DNA of 64,000 nt from Pseudomonas gingeri. Lineage in GTDB: Bacteria > Pseudomonadota > Gammaproteobacteria > Pseudomonadales > Pseudomonadaceae. Below, one piece after another: positions 16,121 through 24,334 of the stretch; position 1 is the first letter of the stretch, and every line of letters begins with the position of its first letter. A program made the translations under genes and the position numbers. The notes beneath the pieces are model-generated. The model did no database searches and was not told the DNA's origin. It saw only the letters and a list, made by a program, of their open reading frames with translations. The stretch spans positions 291,175 to 355,174 of the forward strand of contig NZ_JACAOR010000013.1 of the NCBI RefSeq assembly GCF_013386115.1, written 5' to 3'.

Positions 16121-16384
16121 ATGGCCCGCGTAACCGTTGAAGACTGCCTAGAACACGTGGATAACCGTTTTGAGCTGGTCATGCTCTCTACCAAGCGTGC
16201 TCGTCAACTGGCGACCGGCGGCAAAGAGCCGAAAGTGGCATGGGAAAACGACAAGCCTACCGTTGTGGCCCTGCGTGAAATCGCCGAAGGCCTGGTGAGC
16301 TACGAAATGATCGCCAACGAAGAGATCGTCGAAGACGAACCTCTGTTCGCGGCGTTCGAGGACGAGTCCAACGAGGCCGTCTAA
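16121..16384 (+). CDS. rpoZ: RNA polymerase omega subunit
   Basis: This 87-residue subunit promotes RNA polymerase assembly and forms part of the ppGpp site 1. The sequence MARVTVEDCLEHVDNRFELVMLSTKRARQLA is the conserved omega core, and the acidic tail (EDEPLFAAFEDESNEAV) is typical. ACGAGGAACACC provides the ribosome binding site. Its place directly before spoT is conserved in proteobacteria and links the ppGpp target to its synthase. Confidence 0.97.
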   Translation: MARVTVEDCLEHVDNRFELVMLSTKRARQLATGGKEPKVAWENDKPTVVALREIAEGLVSYEMIANEEIVEDEPLFAAFEDESNEAV

Positions 16385-16444
16385 GCCTATGCCTGGTCGA
16401 CGTAGCACGGCGCAGGGTACAAGGCTTCGGCCGGGGGAAACCTC

Positions 16445-18550
16445 ATGCCGAGCATAGACGCCCTCGCCGATCGCTTATCGACCTACCTCGGCGCCGACCA
16501 GGTCAATCTGGTCCGCCGGGCGTATTTCTACGCCGAACAAGCCCACGATGGCCAACGCCGTCGCAGCGGCGAAGCCTACGTCACGCATCCGCTGGCGGTG
16601 GCCAATATTCTTGCCGACATGCACATGGACCATCAGAGCCTGATGGCGGCGATGCTGCATGACGTGATCGAAGACACCGGGATCGCCAAGGAAGCGCTGC
16701 AGGCGCAGTTCGGCGAGACCGTGGCCGAACTGGTCGACGGGGTCAGCAAGCTGACCCAGATGAATTTCGAGACCAAGGCCGAGGCCCAGGCGGAAAACTT
16801 CCAGAAGATGGCCATGGCCATGGCTCGCGATATCCGCGTGATCCTGGTCAAGCTCGCCGACCGCCTGCACAACATGCGCACCCTGGAAGTGCTGTCCGGC
16901 GAGAAGCGCCGGCGCATCGCCAAGGAAACCCTCGAGATCTACGCGCCCATCGCCAACCGGCTGGGCATGCATGCGATCCGCGTCGAGTTCGAAGACCTCG
17001 GCTTCAAGGCCATGCACCCGATGCGTTCCGCGCGGATCTACCAGGCGGTCAAGCGCGCCCGGGGCAACCGCAAGGAAATCGTCAACAAGATCGAGGAATC
17101 CCTCAGCCACTGCCTGGCCGTCGACGGCATCCAGGGCGAGGTCAGCGGTCGGCAGAAACACCTCTACGGCATCTACACCAAGATGCGCGGCAAGCGCCGG
17201 GCCTTCAACGAGATCATGGACGTCTATGCGTTCCGGATCATCGTCGACAAGGTCGACACCTGCTATCGCGTGCTCGGCGCTGTCCATAATCTGTACAAGC
17301 CCCTGCCCGGTCGCTTCAAGGACTACATCGCGATTCCCAAGGCCAACGGCTACCAGTCGCTGCATACGACGCTGTTCGGCATGCACGGCGTACCGATCGA
17401 GATCCAGATCCGTACCCGCGAAATGGAAGAGATGGCCAACAACGGCATCGCCGCCCACTGGCTGTACAAGTCCAGCGGCGACGAGCAGCCCAAGGGCACC
17501 CATGCCCGCGCCCGCCAGTGGGTCAAGGGTGTGCTGGAAATGCAGCAACGTGCCGGCAACTCCCTGGAATTCATCGAGAGCGTGAAGATCGACCTGTTTC
17601 CCGACGAGGTCTACGTCTTCACGCCCAAGGGCCGGATCATGGAGCTGCCAAAAGGCTCCACGGCGGTCGACTTCGCCTACGCGGTGCACACCGACGTCGG
17701 CAACAGCTGCATTGCCTGCCGGATCAATCGCCGTCTCGCCCCGCTGTCCGAACCGCTGCAAAGCGGCTCCACGGTCGAGATCGTCAGCGCCCCCGGCGCC
17801 CGGCCGAACCCGGCGTGGCTCAACTTCGTGGTCACCGGCAAGGCCCGCACGCATATCCGCCATGCCCTGAAGCTGCAGCGCCGCTCCGAATCCATCAGCC
17901 TGGGCGAACGCCTGCTGAACAAGGTCCTCAACGGCTTCGACAGCGCCCTGGACAAGATCCCGGCCGAACGCATCCAGATGATGCTCCACGAGTACCGCCT
18001 GGAGCTGATCGAAGACCTGCTGGAAGATATCGGCCTGGGCAACCGCATGGCCTACGTGGTCGCCCGTCGCCTGCTCGGCGAAGGCGAACAGCTGCCCAGC
18101 CCCGAGGGCCCGCTGGCGATTCGCGGCACCGAAGGCCTGGTGCTCAGCTACGCCAAGTGCTGCACACCGATCCCCGGCGACCCGATTGTCGGTCACCTGT
18201 CCGCGGGCAAGGGCATGGTCGTGCACCTGGACAACTGCCGCAATATCAGCGAAATCCGCCACAACCCGGAAAAATGCATCCAGCTCTCCTGGGCCAAGGA
18301 TGTCACCGGCGAATTCAACGTCGAGCTGCGCGTCGAGCTGGAACACCAGCGCGGCCTGATCGCCCTGCTGGCCAGCAGCGTCAATGCGGCCGACGGCAAT
18401 ATCGAGAAAATCAGCATGGACGAACGCGATGGCCGCATCAGCGTGGTCCAACTGGTGGTCAGCGTGCACGACCGCGTGCACCTGGCCCGCGTGATCAAGA
18501 AACTGCGCGCCCTGACCGGGGTGATCCGCATCACCCGCATGCGCGCGTAG
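16445..18550 (+). CDS. spoT: Bifunctional (p)ppGpp synthetase/hydrolase SpoT
   Basis: This 701-residue enzyme makes and degrades the alarmone (p)ppGpp in response to starvation. The N-terminal HD hydrolase domain shows THPLAVANILADM and MLHDVIEDTG. The synthetase domain follows (KLADRLHNMRTLEVL, then FKDYIAIPKANGYQSLHTTLFG), then the TGS domain (FPDEVYVFTPKGRIMELPKGSTAVDFAYAVHT, split by its hinge), a helical/zinc-finger-like CCTPIPGDPIVG region, and a C-terminal ACT domain. The length is typical of Pseudomonas SpoT. It is 60 bases after rpoZ and 36 before ridA. Confidence 0.97.
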   Translation: MPSIDALADRLSTYLGADQVNLVRRAYFYAEQAHDGQRRRSGEAYVTHPLAVANILADMHMDHQSLMAAMLHDVIEDTGIAKEALQAQFGETVAELVDGVSKLTQMNFETKAEAQAENFQKMAMAMARDIRVILVKLADRLHNMRTLEVLSGEKRRRIAKETLEIYAPIANRLGMHAIRVEFEDLGFKAMHPMRSARIYQAVKRARGNRKEIVNKIEESLSHCLAVDGIQGEVSGRQKHLYGIYTKMRGKRRAFNEIMDVYAFRIIVDKVDTCYRVLGAVHNLYKPLPGRFKDYIAIPKANGYQSLHTTLFGMHGVPIEIQIRTREMEEMANNGIAAHWLYKSSGDEQPKGTHARARQWVKGVLEMQQRAGNSLEFIESVKIDLFPDEVYVFTPKGRIMELPKGSTAVDFAYAVHTDVGNSCIACRINRRLAPLSEPLQSGSTVEIVSAPGARPNPAWLNFVVTGKARTHIRHALKLQRRSESISLGERLLNKVLNGFDSALDKIPAERIQMMLHEYRLELIEDLLEDIGLGNRMAYVVARRLLGEGEQLPSPEGPLAIRGTEGLVLSYAKCCTPIPGDPIVGHLSAGKGMVVHLDNCRNISEIRHNPEKCIQLSWAKDVTGEFNVELRVELEHQRGLIALLASSVNAADGNIEKISMDERDGRISVVQLVVSVHDRVHLARVIKKLRALTGVIRITRMRA

Positions 18551-18586
18551 CCGCCCAGACAGTCCAGACATTACAAGGAGTCATTC

Positions 18587-18967
18587 ATGACCAAGAGCGT
18601 TATCAGCAGCGACAAGGCCCCGGCCGCCATCGGCACCTACTCCCAGGCGATCAAGGCCGGCAACACCGTGTACATGTCCGGCCAGATCCCCCTGGACCCG
18701 AAAACCATGGAACTGGTCGAAGGCTTCGAAGCCCAGACCGTCCAGGTCTTCGAGAACCTGAAAGCCGTGGCCGAAGCGGCCGGCGGTTCGTTCAAGGACA
18801 TCGTCAAGCTGAACATCTTCCTGACCGACCTGAGCCACTTCGCCAAGGTCAACGAGATCATGGGCAAGTACTTCGAACAACCGTACCCGGCCCGCGCCGC
18901 CATCGGTGTCGCAGCGCTGCCACGCGGCTCGCAGGTCGAGATGGACGCGATCCTGGTCATCGAATAA
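18587..18967 (+). CDS. ridA: RidA family reactive intermediate/imine deaminase
   Basis: This 126-residue trimeric protein hydrolyses reactive enamine/imine intermediates, such as 2-aminoacrylate released by PLP dehydratases. Conserved parts are YSQAIKAGNTVYMSGQIPLDP and, near the C-terminus, YPARAAIGVAALPRGSQVEM, with the Arg that binds the substrate carboxylate. AAGGAGTCATTC is a strong ribosome binding site. It follows spoT closely, an order kept in many gamma-proteobacteria (formerly yjgF downstream of spoT). Confidence 0.94.
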   Translation: MTKSVISSDKAPAAIGTYSQAIKAGNTVYMSGQIPLDPKTMELVEGFEAQTVQVFENLKAVAEAAGGSFKDIVKLNIFLTDLSHFAKVNEIMGKYFEQPYPARAAIGVAALPRGSQVEMDAILVIE

Positions 18968-19045
18968 CCCGTCACCCCAGAACAACCCCGCACTGCCTGG
19001 CGCAGCCTCCAACACTGCGCCAGCCTCGTCTGCAAGGATTCCACC

Positions 19046-19783
19046 ATGCGCAAAGCGCTTGCCATCCCGGTGTTTGCCCTCCTGCTTGGCGGCTGCGCCA
19101 GCGACCCCGCCAAATATGACATCAGCGGCACCTGGATCAACCAGGCGGCCATCGATGCGGCCGTGAAAAAGGGCAGCTTGCGTGAAGCCCTGGAAACCTA
19201 CGGGCCGAACCTGGAATGGAATATCGACACCCGCAACAGCCAGGCCAAGTACAGCAACGGCTTCGAGCGCCCCGAAGGGCATGTGCGGGCGGACGGCAAG
19301 CAGAAGTGGCACGTTGATTTCTATGGCAGCACCGGCACTCCCCTGGTACGCGACGGCAAGGAGCTGATCCAGGGCGCCAGCGACTCCGAGCCCGAGCAGA
19401 CATTCGTCCGGGCCCAGAGCGAGCTGCCGGCCGAAGCGCCGGTAGGCGCCAGCTTCGAACAGGCCCTGTATACGGCTTACATGGGTGGCGACTGGAAAAT
19501 CGTCAGCGGCCCCGGCGAAGGCGCCCAGGTGAAATTCCTGCCGGACGGACGCCTCGAAGGCCTGCCCGGCAGCGACCGCTACGCCCTCTGCCTCGCCGGC
19601 GATTGCGCGAACATGAGCGGCGACAACGACAGCATCTGGCTGCAGCAGGGTGACAAGGGCAATGCCTGGATCTTCGTGCGCAAGGGCAAGCAACTGGAAA
19701 TCTTCCAGGCACTGAACTCGGCCCAGGCCGACGAACAGCCGCAGCTTTACCCGGGCAACCGCCAATGGTTGCTGGAGAAATAA
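19046..19783 (+). CDS. Predicted lipoprotein of unknown function
   Basis: This 245-residue protein has a lipoprotein signal (MRKALAIPVFALLLGGCAS, lipobox LGGC, Cys19). No catalytic motif is recognised. The sequence DISGTWINQAAIDAAVKKGSLREAL and later GAQVKFLPDGRLEGLPGSDRYALCLAGDCA suggests a beta-rich lipocalin-like fold of the kind used for small stress lipoproteins, but this is only an impression. Two cysteines (in YALCLAGDC) may form a disulfide. An outer-membrane periplasmic face is inferred, since residue +2 after Cys is Ala rather than Asp. It lies alone between ridA and a REPIN. Confidence 0.75.
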   Translation: MRKALAIPVFALLLGGCASDPAKYDISGTWINQAAIDAAVKKGSLREALETYGPNLEWNIDTRNSQAKYSNGFERPEGHVRADGKQKWHVDFYGSTGTPLVRDGKELIQGASDSEPEQTFVRAQSELPAEAPVGASFEQALYTAYMGGDWKIVSGPGEGAQVKFLPDGRLEGLPGSDRYALCLAGDCANMSGDNDSIWLQQGDKGNAWIFVRKGKQLEIFQALNSAQADEQPQLYPGNRQWLLEK

Positions 19784-19802
19784 TCTTCCACGACTGAAAA
19801 CC

Positions 19803-19882
19803 GCAGGCCCCTTGCTGGCGATGAGGCCCTTGAGCCTTGCGCTGCCCATGCGAGCGCCATCGCCAGCAAGCCGGCCCCCACA
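19803..19882. repeat. Partly eroded REPIN
   Basis: TTGCTGGCGATG at 19812-19823 is inverted at 19858-19869 (CATCGCCAGCAA). The right arm continues into GCCGGCCCCCACA, while the left arm has lost bases. It sits between the convergent lipoprotein and SDR genes. Confidence 0.8.
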
Positions 19883-19942
19883 ATGATCGAGGCAAGACAG
19901 GGGGCGGCGACAAGGCTCCCGCAGGGATTGCGCTCGCCTGTT

Positions 19943-20800
19943 TCAGCAACGCCCTTCGAGAATCGCCGCATACCCCTCGCGGTAGCTCGCATACCTCGGC
20001 ACCCAACCCAGGGCCCGCGCCCGGGCATTGCTGCAACGCTTGCTGCCGGTGCGACGCACGCTGGACTCGGCATCCCACTCGGTCACCCCCAGGTACTCGC
20101 GCAACCAGCCCACCACCTCGGCCAGGGGTGCCGGTGCGTCATCGACGCCGATATAACAGTCCTCCAGCACCTTGCCCGCCCGATCCGCCTCCAGCAGGAA
20201 CGCCAGCAACCCGGCAGCGTCGTCGACATGAATGCGGTTGCCATATAAAGGCGGCTCGACGGCCACCCGATAACCGCGGCGCACCTGCGTCAGCAGCCAT
20301 TCGCGGCCCGGCCCGTAGATTCCCGTCAGGCGCACCCGGCTCGCCGGGATACCGCTGTCGAGCGCCAGCTGCTCGGCCTCGAGCATCAGGCGTCCGGAAT
20401 AACCCTCGGCTTCGGTCGGCGAGGTCTCGTCGACCCATTCGCCCTGCTGCTGCACATACACACTGCTGCTGGAGACGAACAGCAGGCGCCTGGGCTGCTG
20501 TCCCGACTGCCCGAGCCAACTCAGGACATGCCGCAGGCCTTCGACATAGGCGGCCCGATAACCGGCCTCATCGTGATCGGTGGCCGCCGCGCAATACACC
20601 AGGTAATCCAGCGATCCACCCGGCCAGCCGGTGGGACGCTGCTCGACGAACAGGTCCCCCGCCACCCCGAGAACACCTTCCGGCAGACGGGAAATCGAGC
20701 GGCGCAGGCCATGCACCTGCCAGCCGCCGGCCAGCAATTGCGTGGCCAGGCGACTGCCGACATCACCGCAACCGGCAATCAGAACAGAAGGAGCGGACAT
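19943..20800 (-). CDS. NAD(P)-binding epimerase/dehydratase-like protein (extended SDR, YeeZ type)
   Basis: This 285-residue protein begins MSAPSVLIAGCGDVGSRLATQLL, a Rossmann dinucleotide-binding loop (GCGDVGSR). It carries RLLFVSSSSVY, then EGYSGRLMLEAEQLAL in place of the canonical YxxxK, and TGIYGPGREW. It resembles E. coli YeeZ-type atypical SDRs rather than a true sugar epimerase, and the altered catalytic motif makes the activity uncertain. The start at 20800 has GGAGG six bases upstream, better than the alternative Met five codons earlier. It is divergent from exbB. Confidence 0.85.
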   Translation of the reverse strand: MSAPSVLIAGCGDVGSRLATQLLAGGWQVHGLRRSISRLPEGVLGVAGDLFVEQRPTGWPGGSLDYLVYCAAATDHDEAGYRAAYVEGLRHVLSWLGQSGQQPRRLLFVSSSSVYVQQQGEWVDETSPTEAEGYSGRLMLEAEQLALDSGIPASRVRLTGIYGPGREWLLTQVRRGYRVAVEPPLYGNRIHVDDAAGLLAFLLEADRAGKVLEDCYIGVDDAPAPLAEVVGWLREYLGVTEWDAESSVRRTGSKRCSNARARALGWVPRYASYREGYAAILEGRC

Positions 20801-20990
20801 CGGGAACCTCCACAAAAAGAGCCACAGACTAGCTTCAGGAATGGACGAGCGGCTAGCAATGGAAGAAAAAAAGAGACGCTATTACTTCTGTTAACAAGAA
20901 TTACTTGCAATAATGTCCACCCATTTGTTCTCGGCCCCACGAGGCCTGGAAGGACAAGACCCACTTTCAATTCGCTCAGGTCCGGCCAGA
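20801..20990. promoter_or_regulatory. Upstream region of exbB with a possible degenerate Fur site
   Basis: An AT-rich block at about 20880-20922 includes AAGAAT and AATAAT hexamers that loosely match the GATAAT units of a Fur box. TonB operons are usually iron-regulated, so a Fur site is expected here, but the match is poor and only suggestive. Confidence 0.25.
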
Positions 20991-21974
20991 ATGACACGCA
21001 ATCCAATCTCCGCCTCGCCAACCCAGTCTCACCGTCCCTCTCGCGCCTGGCGTTCGATTGCTGCGTTGCTGTTCAGCCTGCTGCTGGCGCCGACTGCCGC
21101 CTTCGCCGACGAGCCGACCAACCACACCGCGCCTGCCGCTGCCGCACCGGCTGCCGCCGAACATGCCGCGCCCAGCGTGACTCCGGTGGCCGCTGATCCG
21201 GCCCAGGCTGAAAACGCCGCGCCGGCCGATGCCGACGTACTGCCGGTCGAAGACACCACCCTGGGCCTGGGCCACGACCTGTCGCCCTGGGGCATGTACA
21301 AGAACGCCGACATCATCGTCAAGCTGGTCATGATCGGCCTGGCCATCGCCTCGATCATCACCTGGACCATCTGGATCGCCAAGGGCTTCGAGTTGCTGGG
21401 CGCCAAGCGCCGTCTGCGCGGTGAAATCGCCAACCTGAAGAAGGCCACCACCCTCAAGGAAGCCAGCGCCACGGCGGCCAGGGAAGGGACCCTGGCCAAC
21501 CTGCTGGTACACGACGCGCTTGAAGAAATGCGCCTGTCGGCCAACAGCCGCGAGAAAGAAGGCATCAAGGAACGCGTCAGCTTCCGCCTGGAGCGCCTGG
21601 TCGCCGCCTGCGGTCGCAACATGAGCAGCGGTACCGGCGTGCTCGCCACCATCGGTTCCACCGCGCCGTTCGTCGGTCTGTTCGGTACCGTATGGGGCAT
21701 CATGAACAGCTTCATCGGCATCGCCAAGACCCAGACCACCAACCTCGCCGTGGTCGCCCCCGGCATCGCCGAAGCCTTGCTGGCGACGGCCCTGGGCCTG
21801 GTCGCCGCGATCCCGGCGGTAGTGATCTACAACGTCTTCGCCCGCTCCATCGCCGGCTACAAGGCCCAGGTGTCCGACGCTTCGGCCGAAGTCCTGCTGC
21901 TGGTCAGCCGCGACCTCGATCACCTGCCGGTCGCCGAGCGCTCCGCGCAACCCCATGTGGTCAAAGTAGGGTAA
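20991..21974 (+). CDS. exbB: TonB-system proton channel protein ExbB
   Basis: This 327-residue inner-membrane protein forms the proton channel with ExbD and powers TonB. The start is set at MTRNPISASPTQ (20991), as in other Pseudomonas ExbB; the frame opens 26 codons earlier without support. A signal-like segment (AALLFSLLLAPTAAFA) and an Ala/Pro-rich periplasmic stretch precede the MotA/TolQ/ExbB domain. Its three helices lie near residues 107-130, 216-243 and 257-282, including GSTAPFVGLFGTVWGIM. The long N-terminus is normal for pseudomonads but absent in E. coli. It is first in exbB-exbD-tonB. Confidence 0.94.
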   Translation: MTRNPISASPTQSHRPSRAWRSIAALLFSLLLAPTAAFADEPTNHTAPAAAAPAAAEHAAPSVTPVAADPAQAENAAPADADVLPVEDTTLGLGHDLSPWGMYKNADIIVKLVMIGLAIASIITWTIWIAKGFELLGAKRRLRGEIANLKKATTLKEASATAAREGTLANLLVHDALEEMRLSANSREKEGIKERVSFRLERLVAACGRNMSSGTGVLATIGSTAPFVGLFGTVWGIMNSFIGIAKTQTTNLAVVAPGIAEALLATALGLVAAIPAVVIYNVFARSIAGYKAQVSDASAEVLLLVSRDLDHLPVAERSAQPHVVKVG

Positions 21975-21980
21975 TCGGCC

Positions 21981-22409
21981 ATGGGCTTGCATTTGAAAGA
22001 AGGCGCGGACGACGATCTCGCCGAGAACCATGAAATCAACGTCACGCCGTTTATCGACGTGATGCTGGTGCTGCTGATCATCTTCATGGTCGCGGCGCCC
22101 CTGGCCACCGTGGACATCAAGGTCGACCTGCCCGCCTCCACGGCCAAGCCGGCACCGCGTCCGGAGAAGCCGGTGTTCCTCAGCGTCAAGGCCGATCAGC
22201 GCCTGTTCCTCGGCGAAGACGAGGTCAAAGCCGAGTCCCTGGGCGCATCCCTGGACGCCAAGACCCACGGCAAGAAAGACACCACCATCTTCTTCCAGGC
22301 CGACAAGGGCGTGGACTACGGCGACCTGATGCGCGTCATGGATTCCCTGCGCGCCGCTGGCTACCTGAAGGTCGGCCTGGTCGGACTCGAGACGGCAGCC
22401 AAGAAATGA
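21981..22409 (+). CDS. exbD: TonB-system protein ExbD
   Basis: This 142-residue protein has one N-terminal membrane helix (VMLVLLIIFMVAAPL) preceded by NEIN-like HEINVTPFIDV. The Asp of FIDVMLV is the conserved protonatable residue of ExbD/TolR. The periplasmic C-terminal domain follows (VFLSVKADQRLFLGEDEV). It couples proton flow through ExbB to TonB. It starts six bases after exbB and overlaps tonB by four bases, so the three are co-translated. Confidence 0.95.
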   Translation: MGLHLKEGADDDLAENHEINVTPFIDVMLVLLIIFMVAAPLATVDIKVDLPASTAKPAPRPEKPVFLSVKADQRLFLGEDEVKAESLGASLDAKTHGKKDTTIFFQADKGVDYGDLMRVMDSLRAAGYLKVGLVGLETAAKK

Positions 22410-23155
22410 TCACGACGCGCCATAAACTGACGCGTTACGGCGGTAGCCTGGTCCTGGTACTGGGCGTTCACGCGGTGGCGATTCTCGCCGCCCTGAACTG
22501 GTCGGTGTCCAAGCCGATCGAACTGCCGCCGCAGGCCATGATGGTCGAGCTGGCCCCGTTGCCGCCCGCACCGCCGCCTCCGGCGCCACCCAAGGTGGTG
22601 ACGCCGCCGCAGCCGCCGGCACCAGTCGAAGAACTGCCGCTGCCCAAGCTCGCCGAAGCGCCGAAGCCGACGATCTCGGTGCCCAAGCCGGTCAAGCCCA
22701 AACCCAAGCCGCAGCCACCGAAGCCGGAAGTGAAGAAGGAACCGGAAAAGGAAAAGCCCAAGGAAGAGAAACCTTCCGAGGAGCCGCCGACCAACCGTCC
22801 GCCGGAGAAATCCGCCGCACCGGCACCCGGCCCTTCGCCACAGCAGGTCGCCGCCAAGGCGAGCTGGGAAGGCACCCTGCTGGCGCACCTGGGCAAATAC
22901 AAGAAGTACCCGCCCGCCGCGCAATCCCGTGGCAAGGAAGGCCTGAACCGCCTGCGCTTCGTCGTCGACGCCGAAGGCAAGGTACTTTCGTACGAGCTGG
23001 TGGGCCGCTCGGGCAATGCTGATCTGGACCGGGCCACCCTGGAAATGATCCGCCGCGCCCAGCCACTGCCCAAGCCTCCGGCAGACATGCTCACCAACGG
23101 CAGCATCGAGATTGTCGCGCCCTTCGTCTATTCCATCGACAAGCGCGGCCGCTAG
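22406..23155 (+). CDS. tonB: Energy transducer TonB
   Basis: This 249-residue protein spans the periplasm and passes energy from ExbBD to outer-membrane receptors. It has an N-terminal anchor (GGSLVLVLGVHAVAILAAL) and a long Pro/Lys/Glu-rich spacer (about residues 45-140, with KPKPKPQPPKPEVKKEPEKE split over repeats). The C-terminal TonB domain contains YPPAAQSRGKEGLNRLRFVVD and SGNADLDRATLEMIRRAQPLP. Its ATG overlaps the exbD stop (ATGA). A REPIN follows 24 bases after the stop. Confidence 0.95.
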   Translation: MITTRHKLTRYGGSLVLVLGVHAVAILAALNWSVSKPIELPPQAMMVELAPLPPAPPPPAPPKVVTPPQPPAPVEELPLPKLAEAPKPTISVPKPVKPKPKPQPPKPEVKKEPEKEKPKEEKPSEEPPTNRPPEKSAAPAPGPSPQQVAAKASWEGTLLAHLGKYKKYPPAAQSRGKEGLNRLRFVVDAEGKVLSYELVGRSGNADLDRATLEMIRRAQPLPKPPADMLTNGSIEIVAPFVYSIDKRGR

Positions 23156-23178
23156 ATCAAGACAGGGAGCGGGACCTA

Positions 23179-23250
23179 TGTGGGAGCGGGCTTGCCCGCG
23201 AAGCTTTCAAGGACCTCAAGGGCCTCTTCGCGGGCAAGCCCGCTCCCACA
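23179..23250. repeat. REPIN, GC-variant arms
   Basis: Perfect 25-base inverted arms at 23179-23203 and 23226-23250 contain GGGAGCGGGCTTGCCCGCGA. This is a different REP subtype from the one at 4585 (CGGG/CCCG core instead of CCGG/CCGG). It may also serve as the transcript end of exbBD-tonB. Confidence 0.93.
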
Positions 23251-23408
23251 GTTTCCTGATCGCCAATCGCTCCCGAACCTCCCGTCCCGCCCCCGCAAAC
23301 CCGTCGTTTCATTAAATTAACGACAATCGCCGCTTATCCTGCGTCTGATAACGTGCGTCTATCGATTGCAGCCGTTATGCTTGGCCCGCAACCTTATGGA
23401 CGCTCGCT

Positions 23409-24329
23409 ATGACTCTGACAGAATTACGCTACATCGTTACCCTCGCCCAGGAGCAACACTTCGGTCACGCGGCCGAGCGCTGCCATGTCAGCCAGCCGAC
23501 CCTGTCGGTGGGCGTGAAAAAGCTGGAAGACGAACTCGGTGTGCTGATTTTCGAGCGCAGCAAGAGCGCCGTGCGCCTGACGCCGGTCGGCGAAGGCATC
23601 GTTGCCCAGGCACAAAAGGTCCTGGAACAGGCCCAGGGCATCCGTGAACTGGCCCAGGCCGGGAAAAACCAGCTGACCGCACCGCTGAAAGTCGGCGCGA
23701 TCTACACCGTCGGCCCCTATCTGTTCCCGCACCTGATCCCGCAACTGCACCGGGTCGCCCCGCAGATGCCGTTGTATATCGAGGAAAACTTCACCCACAT
23801 CCTGCGCGACAAGCTGCGCAACGGCGAACTGGACGCGGTGATCATCGCCCTGCCGTTCAACGAAGCCGATGTGCTGACCCTGCCGCTGTACGACGAACCG
23901 TTCTACGTGCTGATGCCGGCCTCGCACCCCTGGACCCAGAAGGAAACCATCGACAGCGCCCTGCTCAACGACAAGAGCCTGCTGCTGCTGGGCGAAGGCC
24001 ACTGCTTCCGCGACCAGGTCCTCGAAGCCTGCCCGACCCTGGTCAAGGGCAGCGAAGCGGCCAAGCACACTACGGTCGAATCCAGCTCCCTGGAAACCAT
24101 CCGCCACATGGTCGCGTCCGGCCTGGGTATTTCCGTGCTGCCGCTCTCGGCGGTGGACAGCCATCACTACGCGCCCGGCGTCATCGAGGTCCGGCCGCTG
24201 ACGCCACCCGTACCGTTCCGCACCGTGGCCATCGCCTGGCGTGCCAGCTTCCCGCGGCCCAAGGCGATTGAAATCCTCGCCGACTCGATCCGCCTGTGTT
24301 CGGTGGCCAAGCCGCCCGTCGCGAGCTGA
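23409..24329 (+). CDS. oxyR: Hydrogen peroxide-sensing LysR regulator OxyR
   Basis: This 306-residue LysR-family activator of peroxide defence (catalases, AhpCF, glutaredoxin) has the winged helix at residues 1-60 (MTLTELRYIVTLAQEQHFGHAA, split at the helix turn; VSQPTLSVGVKKLEDELG). The redox cysteines are both present, Cys199 in LGEGHCFRDQ and Cys208 in VLEACP, which identifies OxyR rather than another LysR. It is followed by recG after five bases, the conserved oxyR-recG pairing of pseudomonads. Confidence 0.96.
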   Translation: MTLTELRYIVTLAQEQHFGHAAERCHVSQPTLSVGVKKLEDELGVLIFERSKSAVRLTPVGEGIVAQAQKVLEQAQGIRELAQAGKNQLTAPLKVGAIYTVGPYLFPHLIPQLHRVAPQMPLYIEENFTHILRDKLRNGELDAVIIALPFNEADVLTLPLYDEPFYVLMPASHPWTQKETIDSALLNDKSLLLLGEGHCFRDQVLEACPTLVKGSEAAKHTTVESSSLETIRHMVASGLGISVLPLSAVDSHHYAPGVIEVRPLTPPVPFRTVAIAWRASFPRPKAIEILADSIRLCSVAKPPVAS

Positions 24330-24334
24330 ATGCC

